Positions 23,182 to 30,909 of a stretch of 53,024 nt of DNA are shown here, piece by piece. The notes below the pieces were generated by a model, which searched no databases, was not told the origin of the DNA, and saw only the letters and a program-made list of their open reading frames with translations. Each line of letters opens with the position of its first letter. Position 1 is the stretch's first letter. Made by a program: the position numbers and the translations under genes. The stretch covers positions 93,655-146,678 of the forward strand of contig NZ_LMIT01000015.1 of the NCBI RefSeq assembly GCF_001428825.1, given 5' to 3'. This DNA comes from Nocardioides sp. Root240 (GTDB lineage: Bacteria; Actinomycetota; Actinomycetes; Propionibacteriales; Nocardioidaceae).

Positions 23182-23303
23182 CTACCGATTGTCGACGTCC
23201 CGGGACCTGAAAATCGACCGTTCGGGCCAGGTCCGGCCGGAGGTCCTGCGGGCATGACCCGAACGGGTCATCCGGGTGCGGCCGAACGGAGGAGCCGACC
23301 TGC
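23182..23303. other. Upstream region of the response regulator
   Basis: This 122-bp gap holds two perfect palindromes: GTCCCGGGAC near 23197, and ATGACCCG-AA-CGGGTCAT at 23254-23271. Either could be an autoregulatory site. I see no gene. Confidence 0.4.
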
Positions 23304-23666
23304 TCAGTGCGCGCGCAGGGTGGCGAGGGCGGCGGTCACGTCGCGCTCGCTGCGGCGCAGCTCGTCGAGCAGCGCGACGATCTCGCCGGTCGTCAGGTGG
23401 CCGTCCGCGCCACCCGTGGGGGCCAGCCACTCGGCGGCCTCGGCGGCGGTGATCCGCCCGCCGATCTCGATCCGGTACGACGTGTCGGTCAGCTCGAACT
23501 CGACGTCGGCGACGACCGCGCGGAAGTGCTCGTCGGCGACCGGGTCGTGGACCAGGACGTGCTCGCCGGGCTCCAGGCCCTGGATCAGGCCCTGCTCGAC
23601 GTGGCTGACACCGAGGGAGCGGCTGCGCCGCGTGAACGGGCTGAGAGCCACTACGAGCTGCTCCAT
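23304..23666 (-). CDS. Small protein of unknown function
   Basis: This 120-residue, soluble, acidic protein has a beta-rich middle (EHVLVHDPVADEHFRAVVADVEFELTDTSYRIEIGG) and a helical C-terminal half (TAAEAAEWLAP...TTGEIVALLDELRRSERDVTAAL). I do not recognise a family. The start at ATG 23666 has GGGGG upstream. It stands alone between the response regulator and the stress sigma factor, on the minus strand. Confidence 0.7.
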   Translation of the reverse strand: MEQLVVALSPFTRRSRSLGVSHVEQGLIQGLEPGEHVLVHDPVADEHFRAVVADVEFELTDTSYRIEIGGRITAAEAAEWLAPTGGADGHLTTGEIVALLDELRRSERDVTAALATLRAH

Positions 23667-23900
23667 CGTGAATCCCCCTGGATCGGTGTCGCCGGCCCTG
23701 TGCCGACGTACTGATCAACCGCCGACGGGCCGCGCCGTTACGCCCGGGCGCGTCCTCTTGGGAGGGACCCGTGAGGACTAGTCCGCATAGTCCTTTCGGG
23801 TGGTGTTCCCGGATGGAGTCCGCTACGTTGGGTATTCGCGAAGCAGATGAACACGTGGCCAAGCCCACCGCCACACCACTCTCGACAACGGGAGTAGTCC
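23667..23900. other. Divergent promoter region upstream of the SigB/SigF-type gene
   Basis: The 234-bp gap holds the sigma-gene promoter (23811-23835) and two related repeats: AGGACT...AGTCCT (23774-23779 and 23789-23794), with a perfect GGACTAGTCC inside. No small gene is evident. Confidence 0.5.
23811..23835 (+). promoter_or_regulatory. SigB/SigF-type promoter, probably autoregulatory
   Basis: GGAT, 15 nt, GGGTAT, matching the Streptomyces SigB consensus GNNT-N14..16-GGGTA(C/T), upstream of the sigma factor gene itself. Confidence 0.6.
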
Positions 23901-24725
23901 ATGTCCATCGCCGTTGCAGTACCCACCATCCCGACCTCCTACGCGGAGCAGCCGCTCCCCTCGGACCAGCGCAAGGCCCGCACCGCGGAGCTGCTCGCCG
24001 AGGCCCGTCAGGTGGAAGGACCGGAGCGCGACGCGCTCCTCGAGCAGGCCATCGTGATCAACATCCCGGTCGCCCGCTCCCTGGCCGCGCGCTACCGCAA
24101 CCGCGGCCAGAGCCAGGACGAGCTGGAGCAGGTCGCGTGCCTGGCCCTCACCCGCGCCGTCCAGGCCTTCGACCCGGAGCGCGGCGACGACCTGCTGGTC
24201 TTCGCCGTCCCGACCATCCTCGGTGAGCTCAAGAGGCACTTCCGCTCGGCGAGCTGGGCCGTCCGTCCGCCCCGCCGGGTGCAGGAGATCCGTCCGCGGC
24301 TCACCGCCGCGGAGGCCGAGCTCACCCAGGCGCTCGGCCGGCCGCCGACGGTCCGGGAGCTGGCCGAGGAGGTCGACGCCCCGTTCGAGGAGGTCGAGGA
24401 GGCCCTCGCGTGCGGCGACCTGGCGCACGCCTCGTCGCTCGACGAGCCGGTCTCCGAGACGGGCAGCAGCCTCGGTGAGCTGCTGCCGACCGAGGACCTC
24501 GGCTTCGAGCACAGCGAGGCCGTCGTCCTGCTCGGCCCGGCCTGCCGCCAGCTGAAGGAGCGCGACCGCAAGATCCTGCGGATGCGCTTCTACGACCAGA
24601 TGACGCAGCAGCAGATCGCCGACGAGCTCGGGGTCACGCAGGTCCAGGTCTCGCGGCTCCTGCAGCGGATCTTCACGGACCTGCGGCGCGCGGTCGCCGG
24701 CAGCAGCGCCGCTCCCGCGGCCTGA
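23901..24725 (+). CDS. SigB/SigF/SigG-family stress sigma factor
   Basis: This 274-residue group 3 sigma factor has region 2 (INIPVARSLAARYRNRGQSQDELEQVACLALTRAVQAFDPERGDDLLVFAVPTILGELKRHFR), region 3 (GRPPTVRELAEEVDAPFEEVEEAL) and region 4 (LKERDRKILRMRFYDQMTQQQIADELGVTQVQVSRLLQRI). This is the general stress/sporulation type of actinobacteria. GGGAG precedes the ATG. No RsbW-type anti-sigma or anti-anti-sigma gene is adjacent, so control must come from elsewhere. SigB-like boxes lie before its own gene and three neighbouring units. Confidence 0.93.
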   Translation: MSIAVAVPTIPTSYAEQPLPSDQRKARTAELLAEARQVEGPERDALLEQAIVINIPVARSLAARYRNRGQSQDELEQVACLALTRAVQAFDPERGDDLLVFAVPTILGELKRHFRSASWAVRPPRRVQEIRPRLTAAEAELTQALGRPPTVRELAEEVDAPFEEVEEALACGDLAHASSLDEPVSETGSSLGELLPTEDLGFEHSEAVVLLGPACRQLKERDRKILRMRFYDQMTQQQIADELGVTQVQVSRLLQRIFTDLRRAVAGSSAAPAA

Positions 24726-24735
24726 GACCAGGCGG

Positions 24736-24794
24736 CCTGGGACCAGGCGGACCGTCCTCCCCCGGGGGCGGTCCGCCTTCTGGTCCTCCCAGGT
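24736..24794. terminator. Long imperfect bidirectional terminator
   Basis: CCTGGGACCAGGCGGACCG pairs with CGGTCCGCC, TTCTGGTCC and TCCCAGG downstream, with small bulges. It lies between the convergent sigma factor and CDGSH genes. Confidence 0.7.
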
Positions 24795-24796
24795 CG

Positions 24797-25021
24797 TCAG
24801 TCCTCGTCCTTGGACGAGCCCTTGTTCCTCTTCGACCGGCGTCGCGCCCGGTGGCTGTCGTCGCACCACGGCAGGCGATCCGAGCGCCCGCAACGGCACA
24901 GCGCCACCACCGCGCGCTCGGTCTGCGTCGGCACGCCGTCGATGCCGACGACCTCGTCGGCGCCGCGGACCAGCAACGGGCCGCCGGGACACTCGACGAC
25001 GCTCACCCGCCGCGGGCTCAT
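24797..25021 (-). CDS. CDGSH-type iron-sulfur protein
   Basis: This 74-residue protein contains CRCGRSDRLPWCDDSH (residues 42-57), the C-x-C-x2-S-x3-P-x-C-D-x-S-H ligand set of mitoNEET-like [2Fe-2S] clusters, with Asp in place of Gly in the name-giving CDGSH. The C terminus is a basic then acidic tail. The ATG overlaps the stop of the redox enzyme gene (ATGA), so the two are coupled. It is likely an electron carrier or cluster donor for that enzyme. It is well below the usual ORF-calling length but secure because of the motif. Confidence 0.92.
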   Translation of the reverse strand: MSPRRVSVVECPGGPLLVRGADEVVGIDGVPTQTERAVVALCRCGRSDRLPWCDDSHRARRRSKRNKGSSKDED

Positions 25022-26025
25022 CCGGCCGCCCTCACCGTCGTACGACGGGGGTGCCTGCGTCGTTCCCGCCAGCCGTCGAGCGCCTGCTGGCCGGCCCTGC
25101 CGTCCAGCGTCAGGCATGCCGTAGCGCCCAGGAGGACGTCCGCCGCGAGCGCGGGCTCGGCCTCGACCAGGGTGCCGCAGATGGAGCGGATCGCCAGCTG
25201 CTCGTGCACGGCGTCGGCGACGACGTGCTCCTCGTAGTAGTCGGCCACCTCGGGCAGGCCGAGTCGCTGGGCACCCTTCGCGATCCGGTCGCACGGGAGT
25301 GCGCTGGTCGCCTCAAAGGCGGCGAGGTGCCCGAGGGCTGCGCCGCGCAGACGGCGGTTCAGGCAGAACAGCGACATCACGTTGACCGAGGCCAGGGTCG
25401 CGCCGTCGGCCTTCTCCGCGTAGGCCGAGACATCCGTGGACAGGTCGAGGGAGCGCAGCCCGCGGGCGAAGAGGTCCTGGTGGAGCCGGTCCGGGCGGCC
25501 GGAGCCGTACTCGTCGTACTGCAGCTCGGCGAGGGCGACCTTCGCGGCCCCGTCGAGGCGCGGCAGCACGAAGCTGTGCGGGTCCGACTCGCGCAGGTGG
25601 TGCACCGCGCGCAGCGAGAGGTACTCGACGAACTCGTCGCGGGTCGCGTGCCGCTCCAGGAAGCGCGCGAGGTCCGAGGGTCCCTCGCGGACGGTCATCC
25701 GGGTCAGCGCCATGACCACGTCCTGCTCCGCGGACGCGTCCGCGTCCGTGGGGAGCGCACGCACCGCGTGCTCGAAGACCCGCTCCATGGCGGCCCGGCT
25801 GACGAGCAGCAGCGGGTCCCACTCGGCGTCGGGGTCGACGCCGTCGAAGCCGCGGTAGTGCAGCTCGTAGAGCGTCCAGAGGGCGAGCTGGAGGTCGCGG
25901 TCGGTCAACGGGTCCAGCACGTCGCCGACGGCGCGCTCCAGCACGGGGCGCGGGCCGCTCGGCTCGTGGGTCAGTGCCCGGACGACGCCCTCGCTGAGGG
26001 GGCCGCACGGTTCAGGGACACGCAT
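25018..26025 (-). CDS. Iron-containing redox enzyme (haem-oxygenase-like diiron family)
   Basis: This all-helical protein of about 335 residues has spaced acidic and His residues typical of haem-oxygenase-like diiron oxidases: ELQYDEYGSGRPDRLH around the middle, and LGLPEVADYYEEHVVADAVHEQLA near the C terminus. The substrate is unknown. In actinobacteria such genes often pair with CDGSH proteins, as here. The start at ATG 26025 follows AAGGG; the frame is open upstream, but that part lacks helix-forming character. A SigB-like box 98 bp upstream suggests induction by stress. Confidence 0.85.
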   Translation of the reverse strand: MRVPEPCGPLSEGVVRALTHEPSGPRPVLERAVGDVLDPLTDRDLQLALWTLYELHYRGFDGVDPDAEWDPLLLVSRAAMERVFEHAVRALPTDADASAEQDVVMALTRMTVREGPSDLARFLERHATRDEFVEYLSLRAVHHLRESDPHSFVLPRLDGAAKVALAELQYDEYGSGRPDRLHQDLFARGLRSLDLSTDVSAYAEKADGATLASVNVMSLFCLNRRLRGAALGHLAAFEATSALPCDRIAKGAQRLGLPEVADYYEEHVVADAVHEQLAIRSICGTLVEAEPALAADVLLGATACLTLDGRAGQQALDGWRERRRHPRRTTVRAAG

Positions 26026-26122
26026 GGTGAGGCCCTTCCTGTGTTGTGCATCGGGGAAGCACGGCGAGATAATCCCGTGGTGCAGGCGGCCGGTCGGGCC
26101 GGTGCCGGGGGTGGTTGCGCAA

Positions 26123-26147
26123 GTACCCCCGAGTCCTGCCGACACAC
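26123..26147 (-). promoter_or_regulatory. SigB-type promoter of the redox enzyme operon
   Basis: On the minus strand: GTGT, 15 nt, GGGTAC, matching GNNT-N14..16-GGGTAC. It predicts a leader of about 90 nt. Confidence 0.55.
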
Positions 26148-26185
26148 GGGCGCACCGGTGTGGTGGTGACGGACGAGGAGGGCAG

Positions 26186-26842
26186 ATGCAGCAGGTGGGG
26201 TCGCTGGTCGATGTCGACCAGGCGCGGGAGACGGGTCGCTTCGTCTTCCACGTGGCGGCGAGCAAGTGGGAGTGGGACGACGACGTCTACGCCATCCACG
26301 GCTACCGGCCCGGTGAGGTCGAGCCGACCACCGAGCTGATCATGAGGCACAAGCACGAGCACGACCGTGAGCGTGTCGAGGAGACCCTCGCCCAGGCGCG
26401 GGCCGACGGCGCTCCGTTCAACATCTACTACCGGATCCTGGTGGGCGACAGCGTGCGCCGGGTGGTGCTCGTCGGTGAGGGTGAGTACGACGACGAGGCC
26501 CGGATCGGCGGTCCGGTCGACCGCCTGGTCGGGTACTACCTCGACCTCACTCCCGAGATGGAGGCCGAGAGCAGCGCCGCGGCCAACGCGGCGGTCGCCG
26601 CCTCCGCCAAGGCACGCGACACGATCGAGCAGGCCAAGGGCATCCTGATGCTCGGCTACGGACTCGACCCGGACGCCGCCTTCGCCATGCTCAAGTGGTG
26701 GTCGCGCAACCGCAACGTCAAGGTGCGCGAGGTCGCCGACCGGCTCATCCAGGTCGCGCGCGACGGCCACGTCAGCCACCCCGGCCTGCGCCGGCTCCTC
26801 GACAGCCTGCTCGACGACCTCACCGCCCACCGGGTTCCGTAG
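26186..26842 (+). CDS. PAS-ANTAR domain RNA-binding regulator
   Basis: This protein of about 218 residues has an N-terminal PAS-like sensor (about 18-125: FVFHVAASKWEWDDDVYAIHGYRPGEVEPTTELIMRHKHEHDR) and a C-terminal ANTAR domain (about 140-195: KARDTIEQAKGILMLGYGLDPDAAFAMLKWWSRNRNVKVREVADRLI). ANTAR proteins bind paired hairpins in nascent RNA and prevent termination. The WEWDDDVYAIHGY motif is common in actinobacterial PAS-ANTAR proteins. GAGGAGG precedes the ATG. It diverges from the redox enzyme gene and precedes the dehydrogenase by 23 bp, although that gene has its own promoter. Confidence 0.9.
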   Translation: MQQVGSLVDVDQARETGRFVFHVAASKWEWDDDVYAIHGYRPGEVEPTTELIMRHKHEHDRERVEETLAQARADGAPFNIYYRILVGDSVRRVVLVGEGEYDDEARIGGPVDRLVGYYLDLTPEMEAESSAAANAAVAASAKARDTIEQAKGILMLGYGLDPDAAFAMLKWWSRNRNVKVREVADRLIQVARDGHVSHPGLRRLLDSLLDDLTAHRVP

Positions 26843-26856
26843 GAGCGGCCGGGTAC
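26833..26856 (+). promoter_or_regulatory. SigB-type promoter of the dehydrogenase gene
   Basis: GGTT, 14 nt, GGGTAC, ending 9 bp before the ATG. The -35 lies inside the end of the ANTAR gene. The transcript would be nearly leaderless. Confidence 0.6.
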
Positions 26857-26865
26857 CTCCCGGCC

Positions 26866-27729
26866 ATGAGCGACGACACCCAGTTCCCCGCCCAGCAGCA
26901 GGTCCCGCCCGGGCTGACCGGCGAGATGCGGCCCGAGCCCGACCACGGCGAGCAGTCGTACGTCGGGCACGGCCGCCTCGAGGGGCAGGTCGCCCTGATC
27001 ACCGGAGGTGACTCGGGCATCGGCCGGGCGGTCGCCCTGGCCTACGCACGTGAGGGCGCCGACATCGCCTTCACCCACCTCGCCGAGGAGCAGCCGGACG
27101 CGGACGTGACAGTGGCGCTCGTCGAGGAGGCCGGCCGAGCGGTGGTGCCGATGGCCCTCGACCTCACCGAGCGGGCGGCGTGCGACGAGGCGGTCCAGCG
27201 CACCCTCGACGAGCTCGGCGGGCTCGACGTGCTGGTCAACAACGCCGGCTTCCAGATGGCGCGCGACCACGCCCTCGAGGACTTCAGCGACGACCGGATC
27301 GACCGCACGTTCAAGACCAACCTCTACGCCCTGATGTGGCTCACCCGCGCGGCGGTCCCGCACCTGCGCAAGCGGCCGGGCTGCATCGTCAACAACACCT
27401 CGATCCAGGCCTACGAGCCGTCCACGACCCTGCTGGACTACGCGGCGACGAAGGCCGCGATCAACAACCTCACCGTCAACCTCGCCGCCTCCCTGGGCCC
27501 CGACGGGATCCGGGTCAACGCCGTCGCGCCGGGGCCGGTCTGGACACCGCTGCAGCCGGCCACGCAGGAGCCCGAGAAGGTCGAGCAGTTCGGAGCGGAC
27601 ACCCCGCTGGGCCGGGCCGGGCAGCCCGGCGAGGTCGCGCCGGCCTTCGTCTTCCTCGCCTCGCCCGCCGACGCGTCGTACGTCTCGGGGACGTTGCTGG
27701 GCGTGACGGGCGGCAAGCCGGTGTTCTGA
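26866..27729 (+). CDS. Short-chain dehydrogenase/reductase, YghA-like stress type
   Basis: This NAD(P)-dependent oxidoreductase of about 287 residues has a Rossmann motif (ALITGGDSGIGRAVALAYAREGADIAF), NNAG (VLVNNAGFQMA), the catalytic Ser (NNTSIQAYEPS) and Tyr-x3-Lys (DYAATKAA). The ~40-residue N-terminal extension (FPAQQQVPPGLTGEMRPEPDHGEQSYVGHGRLEGQ) marks the YghA/YhdF/GsiB-neighbour group, often induced by general stress. That agrees with the SigB-like promoter. The substrate is unknown. Confidence 0.92.
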   Translation: MSDDTQFPAQQQVPPGLTGEMRPEPDHGEQSYVGHGRLEGQVALITGGDSGIGRAVALAYAREGADIAFTHLAEEQPDADVTVALVEEAGRAVVPMALDLTERAACDEAVQRTLDELGGLDVLVNNAGFQMARDHALEDFSDDRIDRTFKTNLYALMWLTRAAVPHLRKRPGCIVNNTSIQAYEPSTTLLDYAATKAAINNLTVNLAASLGPDGIRVNAVAPGPVWTPLQPATQEPEKVEQFGADTPLGRAGQPGEVAPAFVFLASPADASYVSGTLLGVTGGKPVF

Positions 27730-27740
27730 GCCACCGGGCG

Positions 27741-27765
27741 GAATGGCCGCGTGCGGGGCGGGTAC
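27741..27765 (+). promoter_or_regulatory. SigB-type promoter of the acidic-protein operon
   Basis: GAAT, 15 nt, GGGTAC, ending 9 bp before the ATG of the next gene. It lies 11 bp after the dehydrogenase stop. Confidence 0.6.
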
Positions 27766-27774
27766 CGCGCGGCC

Positions 27775-28041
27775 ATGTCGAACGAACGCGAGGAGCGCGA
27801 CCACGGCCAGCTGTCCGAGGTCGCCAGCCGCCTTTCCGCGGGCCTGGTGACCCCCGGCGACTCGGTCGCCGGCCACCCTGTCGACGACGACGTCGACGAG
27901 GGCGCGACCGGTCCGGACGCCTTGACGGGCGACCAGGACGATCCCGAGGAGTACCGCGCGACCGACCTCGACCCGGAGGCCGCCGTGGACGAGACCGACG
28001 ACGACCTCGACGGGGAGGTCCCGAAGGGCGACCCCGCGTGA
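27775..28041 (+). CDS. Small acidic protein, function unknown
   Basis: This 88-residue protein is about one third Asp/Glu, with low-complexity stretches (VDDDVDEGATGPDALTGDQDDPEEYRATDLDPEAAVDETDDDLDGEV) and no hydrophobic core; it is probably disordered. The ATG follows a SigB-like -10 box by 9 bp. The stop overlaps the GTG of the membrane protein gene. Comparable small acidic proteins are found beside stress genes in actinobacteria, but I know no function. Confidence 0.75.
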   Translation: MSNEREERDHGQLSEVASRLSAGLVTPGDSVAGHPVDDDVDEGATGPDALTGDQDDPEEYRATDLDPEAAVDETDDDLDGEVPKGDPA

Positions 28042-28508
28042 GGCCGCCGTCGGCGTTGCGGGACCAACGCCCGCCCGAGCAGATCACCCGCAACCTGGCC
28101 GAGCTGCTCCAGGAGCTGCGGGTGATGCAGACGGGCGTCCAGATCCTCACCGGCTTCCTGCTGACGGTGCCCTTCACCGAGCGCTTCTCGACGCTCACCG
28201 AGACCCAGCAGCGGATCTACCTGGGGATCCTGCTCGGCGCGGTCGCCACGACGCTCGTGATCGTCGCGCCCGTGTCCTTCCACCGGCTCCTTTTCCGCCA
28301 GGGCGAGCGCGAGTGGCTGGTGCACGCGGCGCACCTGTGCTGCCTCGCCGGCCTGCTCGGGCTCTCCCTGGTGTCGGTGGCCGTGGTCTTCCTGGTGTTC
28401 GACGTCGTCCTCGGCAGTGCCGAGGCCACGATCGCCGCGGCGGCAGCCGCGCTGGCCTTCATCGTGATGTGGGCCGCGGTTCCCTTCTCGCGGAGCCGCG
28501 CACGATGA
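28038..28508 (+). CDS. DUF6328-like small membrane protein
   Basis: This protein of about 156 residues has a soluble N terminus containing LAELLQELRVMQTGVQILTGFLLTVPF, then four membrane segments (FLLTVPF; YLGILLGAVATTLVIVAPVSF; CCLAGLLGLSLVSVAVVFLVF; ATIAAAAAALAFIVMWAAV). The opening E-L-R-V-x-Q-T-G-V-Q-I-L-x-G-F-L is characteristic of the family. Coupled by GTGA overlap to the acidic protein and by ATGA overlap to the lipoprotein. Function unknown. Confidence 0.8.
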   Translation: MRPPSALRDQRPPEQITRNLAELLQELRVMQTGVQILTGFLLTVPFTERFSTLTETQQRIYLGILLGAVATTLVIVAPVSFHRLLFRQGEREWLVHAAHLCCLAGLLGLSLVSVAVVFLVFDVVLGSAEATIAAAAAALAFIVMWAAVPFSRSRAR

Positions 28509-28957
28509 GCACGGCCCGGCGTACGGCTGTCGTCGCGGTCCTCCCGGCCCTGGTGCTGGCGGCCCTGGCGACGGGCTGCGGGCTGGTCGCCCAGCCGGAC
28601 TCGACCGCGTGGGACGACCACGCCGAGCAGGCCGTCTCCGACGCGACGAGCGAGGTCGCCACGGCCAGGCTGGCGCTCGAGACCGCGCGACGTGAGCGCG
28701 CGTGGTCGTCGTACACGGTCGTGCTGGTGGCCCAGGCCGAGGAGTCCCTCGGCACCGTCCAGGACGACCTCTCCCGGTTGCAGGTCCCTCCCGGGCGCGA
28801 CGACGAGGCGGCGCGCCTGGACGCGCTGCTCGACGAGGCCGCCACCGCCGTCGAGGACGCCCGGAGCAGCGCCGTCGAGGGCAGGTACGACGACCGCCGG
28901 GTCCTCGACGCGCTCGACCGCGTGACCGGTCGGCTCGAGGACGCGGCAGGGGGGTGA
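28505..28957 (+). CDS. Small lipoprotein with helical domain
   Basis: This 150-residue protein has a signal sequence ending in the lipobox LAALATGC (Cys25), so it should be anchored to the outer face of the membrane. The rest is helical (DDHAEQAVSDATSEVATARLALETARR...VAQAEESLGTVQDDLSRL), perhaps a coiled coil. It lies between a membrane protein and the NRAMP-like transporter in one operon. No known family recognised. Confidence 0.8.
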   Translation: MSTARRTAVVAVLPALVLAALATGCGLVAQPDSTAWDDHAEQAVSDATSEVATARLALETARRERAWSSYTVVLVAQAEESLGTVQDDLSRLQVPPGRDDEAARLDALLDEAATAVEDARSSAVEGRYDDRRVLDALDRVTGRLEDAAGG

Positions 28958-28960
28958 TCG

Positions 28961-30187
28961 GTGAAGCGCTACCTGAACGTCCTGCTGGGCGTACTGACCG
29001 CGATCGGCGGATTCGTCGACATCGGCGACCTGGTGACCAACGCCCAGGTGGGCGCCCGCTTCGGGCTGTCGCTGGTCTGGGTCGTGGTGATCGGCGTGAT
29101 CGGGATCTGCGTGTTCGCGGAGATGTCGGGCCGGATCGCCGCCGTCAGCCACCGAGCGACCTTCGACCTGGTCCGCGAGCGGCTCGGGCCCCGGATGGGC
29201 TTCGTCAACCTGGTCGGCTCCATGCTGGTGACCCTGCTGACCTTCATCGCCGAGATCGGTGGTGTCGCGCTGGCGCTCCAGCTGGTGACCTCGGTGAACC
29301 ACGTGCTGGTGGTGCCCTTCGTGGCCGCGGCGGTGTGGATCGTGCTCTGGCGGGCGAAGTTCTCCTCCATCGAGAACGTGCTGGGCCTGCTGGGCCTGAC
29401 CCTGATCGGCTTCGCGGTCGCGCTCTGGCAGCTCGGGCCGGACTGGGGGGAGCTGGCCGCGAGCCTCGGTGAGAAGCCGGCGCAGGAGAGCTGGGCGACC
29501 TACGCCTTCTTCGGCGTGGCCCTGTTCGGTGCGGCCATGACGCCGTACGAGGTGTTCTTCTTCTCCAGCGGCGGCGTCGAGGAGCGCTGGACCCGCAAGG
29601 ACATCGGTGTCATGCGGGCCAACGTCTTCATCGGCTTCCCTCTCGGCGGCCTGCTGTCGGTCGCGATCGCCGGCTGCGCCGCGGTGGTGCTGATGCCGCA
29701 GGGGATCGCCGTCGAGACCCTCGGCCAGGTCGCGCTCCCGGTGGCCGTCGCACTCGGCAAGGTCGGGCTGGCGATCATCGTGCTCGGCTTCTTCGCCGCC
29801 ACCTTCGGTGCGGCCTGCGAGACCGGCCTGTCGACGGGCTACAGCCTCGCGCAGTACTTCGGCTTCCAGTGGGGCAAGTACGTCCGACCCGACGAGGCCG
29901 CGGGGTTCCACGTGATCCTGCTGGTCGCCACCGTGCTGGCCGCCGGGGTGCTGCTCACCGGGGTCGACCCGATCATGGTCACCGAGATCTCGGTGGTCTT
30001 CTCGGCGGTCGCGCTGCCGCTGACCTACTTCCCGATCCTGGTCGTGGCCAACGACCCCGACTACCTGGGCGAGCACCGCAACGGCCGGGTCGCGAACCTG
30101 CTCGGGGTGGGCTACCTCGTCGTGATCACCCTGTCCGCGATCGCCGCGATCCCACTGATGATCGTCACGTCGATGGGACAGGGCTGA
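28961..30187 (+). CDS. NRAMP-related transporter with altered metal site
   Basis: This 408-residue membrane protein has about 11 helices. The overall pattern is NRAMP-like, but the two unwound metal-binding motifs are changed. TM1 has DIGD (20-23) instead of DPGN, and TM6 has AAMTPYEVFFFSS (about 191-204) instead of the M-P-H motif. Loss of the canonical Asp-Pro-Gly-Asn suggests a different substrate, perhaps Mg2+ as in NRAMP-related magnesium transporters, or none. GTG start, with AGGGGGG 7 nt before it. It overlaps the PRC-barrel-like gene by one base, so the two are probably coupled. Confidence 0.82.
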   Translation: MKRYLNVLLGVLTAIGGFVDIGDLVTNAQVGARFGLSLVWVVVIGVIGICVFAEMSGRIAAVSHRATFDLVRERLGPRMGFVNLVGSMLVTLLTFIAEIGGVALALQLVTSVNHVLVVPFVAAAVWIVLWRAKFSSIENVLGLLGLTLIGFAVALWQLGPDWGELAASLGEKPAQESWATYAFFGVALFGAAMTPYEVFFFSSGGVEERWTRKDIGVMRANVFIGFPLGGLLSVAIAGCAAVVLMPQGIAVETLGQVALPVAVALGKVGLAIIVLGFFAATFGAACETGLSTGYSLAQYFGFQWGKYVRPDEAAGFHVILLVATVLAAGVLLTGVDPIMVTEISVVFSAVALPLTYFPILVVANDPDYLGEHRNGRVANLLGVGYLVVITLSAIAAIPLMIVTSMGQG

Positions 30188-30876
30188 TGACCGGACCCGC
30201 GTACGACGCCGCGCTCCACCTGCTCGACCGCCAGGTGGTCGACAGCGAGGGACGGATGGTGTGCAAGGTCGACGACCTCGAGCTGACCGTCGGTGACGGC
30301 GGCGAGCTGGTGCCGACCGGACTGCTCGTCGGCCTGCCGGCGCTGCTGCCGCGCTTCGGTCGCCGCATCGGTGCGGAGCTGACCCGGACCCACGCCCGGA
30401 TCTTCGAGGCGCAGGCCCACCGGACGAGTCCGGACGTGGTCGACATCGACCTCGTCGAGGAGGTCGACAGCGAGGTGCGCCTGTCCGTGCCGCGGGCCGG
30501 GCTGCTGCGGCCGCGGGACGACGACCCCTCCGGGCCCGAGCGCGTCCGCCTCGGCGACCTGCTCGGCCTGCCGGTCACGGCCGCTCCGGGGCATGGTCTG
30601 CACCGCGGCAGCCGCCTGCTCGACGTACGCCTCGTCGCGGTGCCCGACGGGCGACGGCACGTCGTCGACGCCCTCGTTGTCGGGCCGGGGCGCCCGGGGG
30701 CGCTGCTGGGCTACGACCGCCGCAGCGAGCCGGGACCCTGGCTGGTGGCCGACCTGGTCCGCTGGCTGCACCGCCACGCGCGGGTCGTGGGTGTCGGTCC
30801 GGAGGTCGTCATCGACCGGGAGGACAGGGTGGTCCGCGTCGGCCCGGGGGCGTCTGTGCGACCCCTCCTGGGGTAG
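30187..30876 (+). CDS. PRC-barrel-like partner of the NRAMP-related transporter
   Basis: This 229-residue soluble protein opens with HLLDRQVVDSEGRMVCKVDDLEL (about 11-33), a PRC-barrel strand pattern (L-x(D/N)-R-x-V-x-D-x-x-G-x-x-(V)-G/C-K-V-D-D-L). A second, less clear repeat is near LHRGSRLLDVRLVAVPDGRRHVVDALVVG. PRC-barrel domains in MgtE-type and NRAMP-like contexts are thought to regulate transport. One-base overlap (TGATG) with the transporter supports a joint role. Substrate and mechanism are inferred. Confidence 0.75.
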   Translation: MTGPAYDAALHLLDRQVVDSEGRMVCKVDDLELTVGDGGELVPTGLLVGLPALLPRFGRRIGAELTRTHARIFEAQAHRTSPDVVDIDLVEEVDSEVRLSVPRAGLLRPRDDDPSGPERVRLGDLLGLPVTAAPGHGLHRGSRLLDVRLVAVPDGRRHVVDALVVGPGRPGALLGYDRRSEPGPWLVADLVRWLHRHARVVGVGPEVVIDREDRVVRVGPGASVRPLLG

Positions 30877-30909
30877 CGCGAGGACGTACCCGACGGAATG
30901 GAGGAGACC

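Noticed and set aside
23301..23666. Anti-sigma factor partner for the SigB/SigF-type gene
   Set aside because: The small protein has no HATPase or STAS motifs and is transcribed in the opposite direction.
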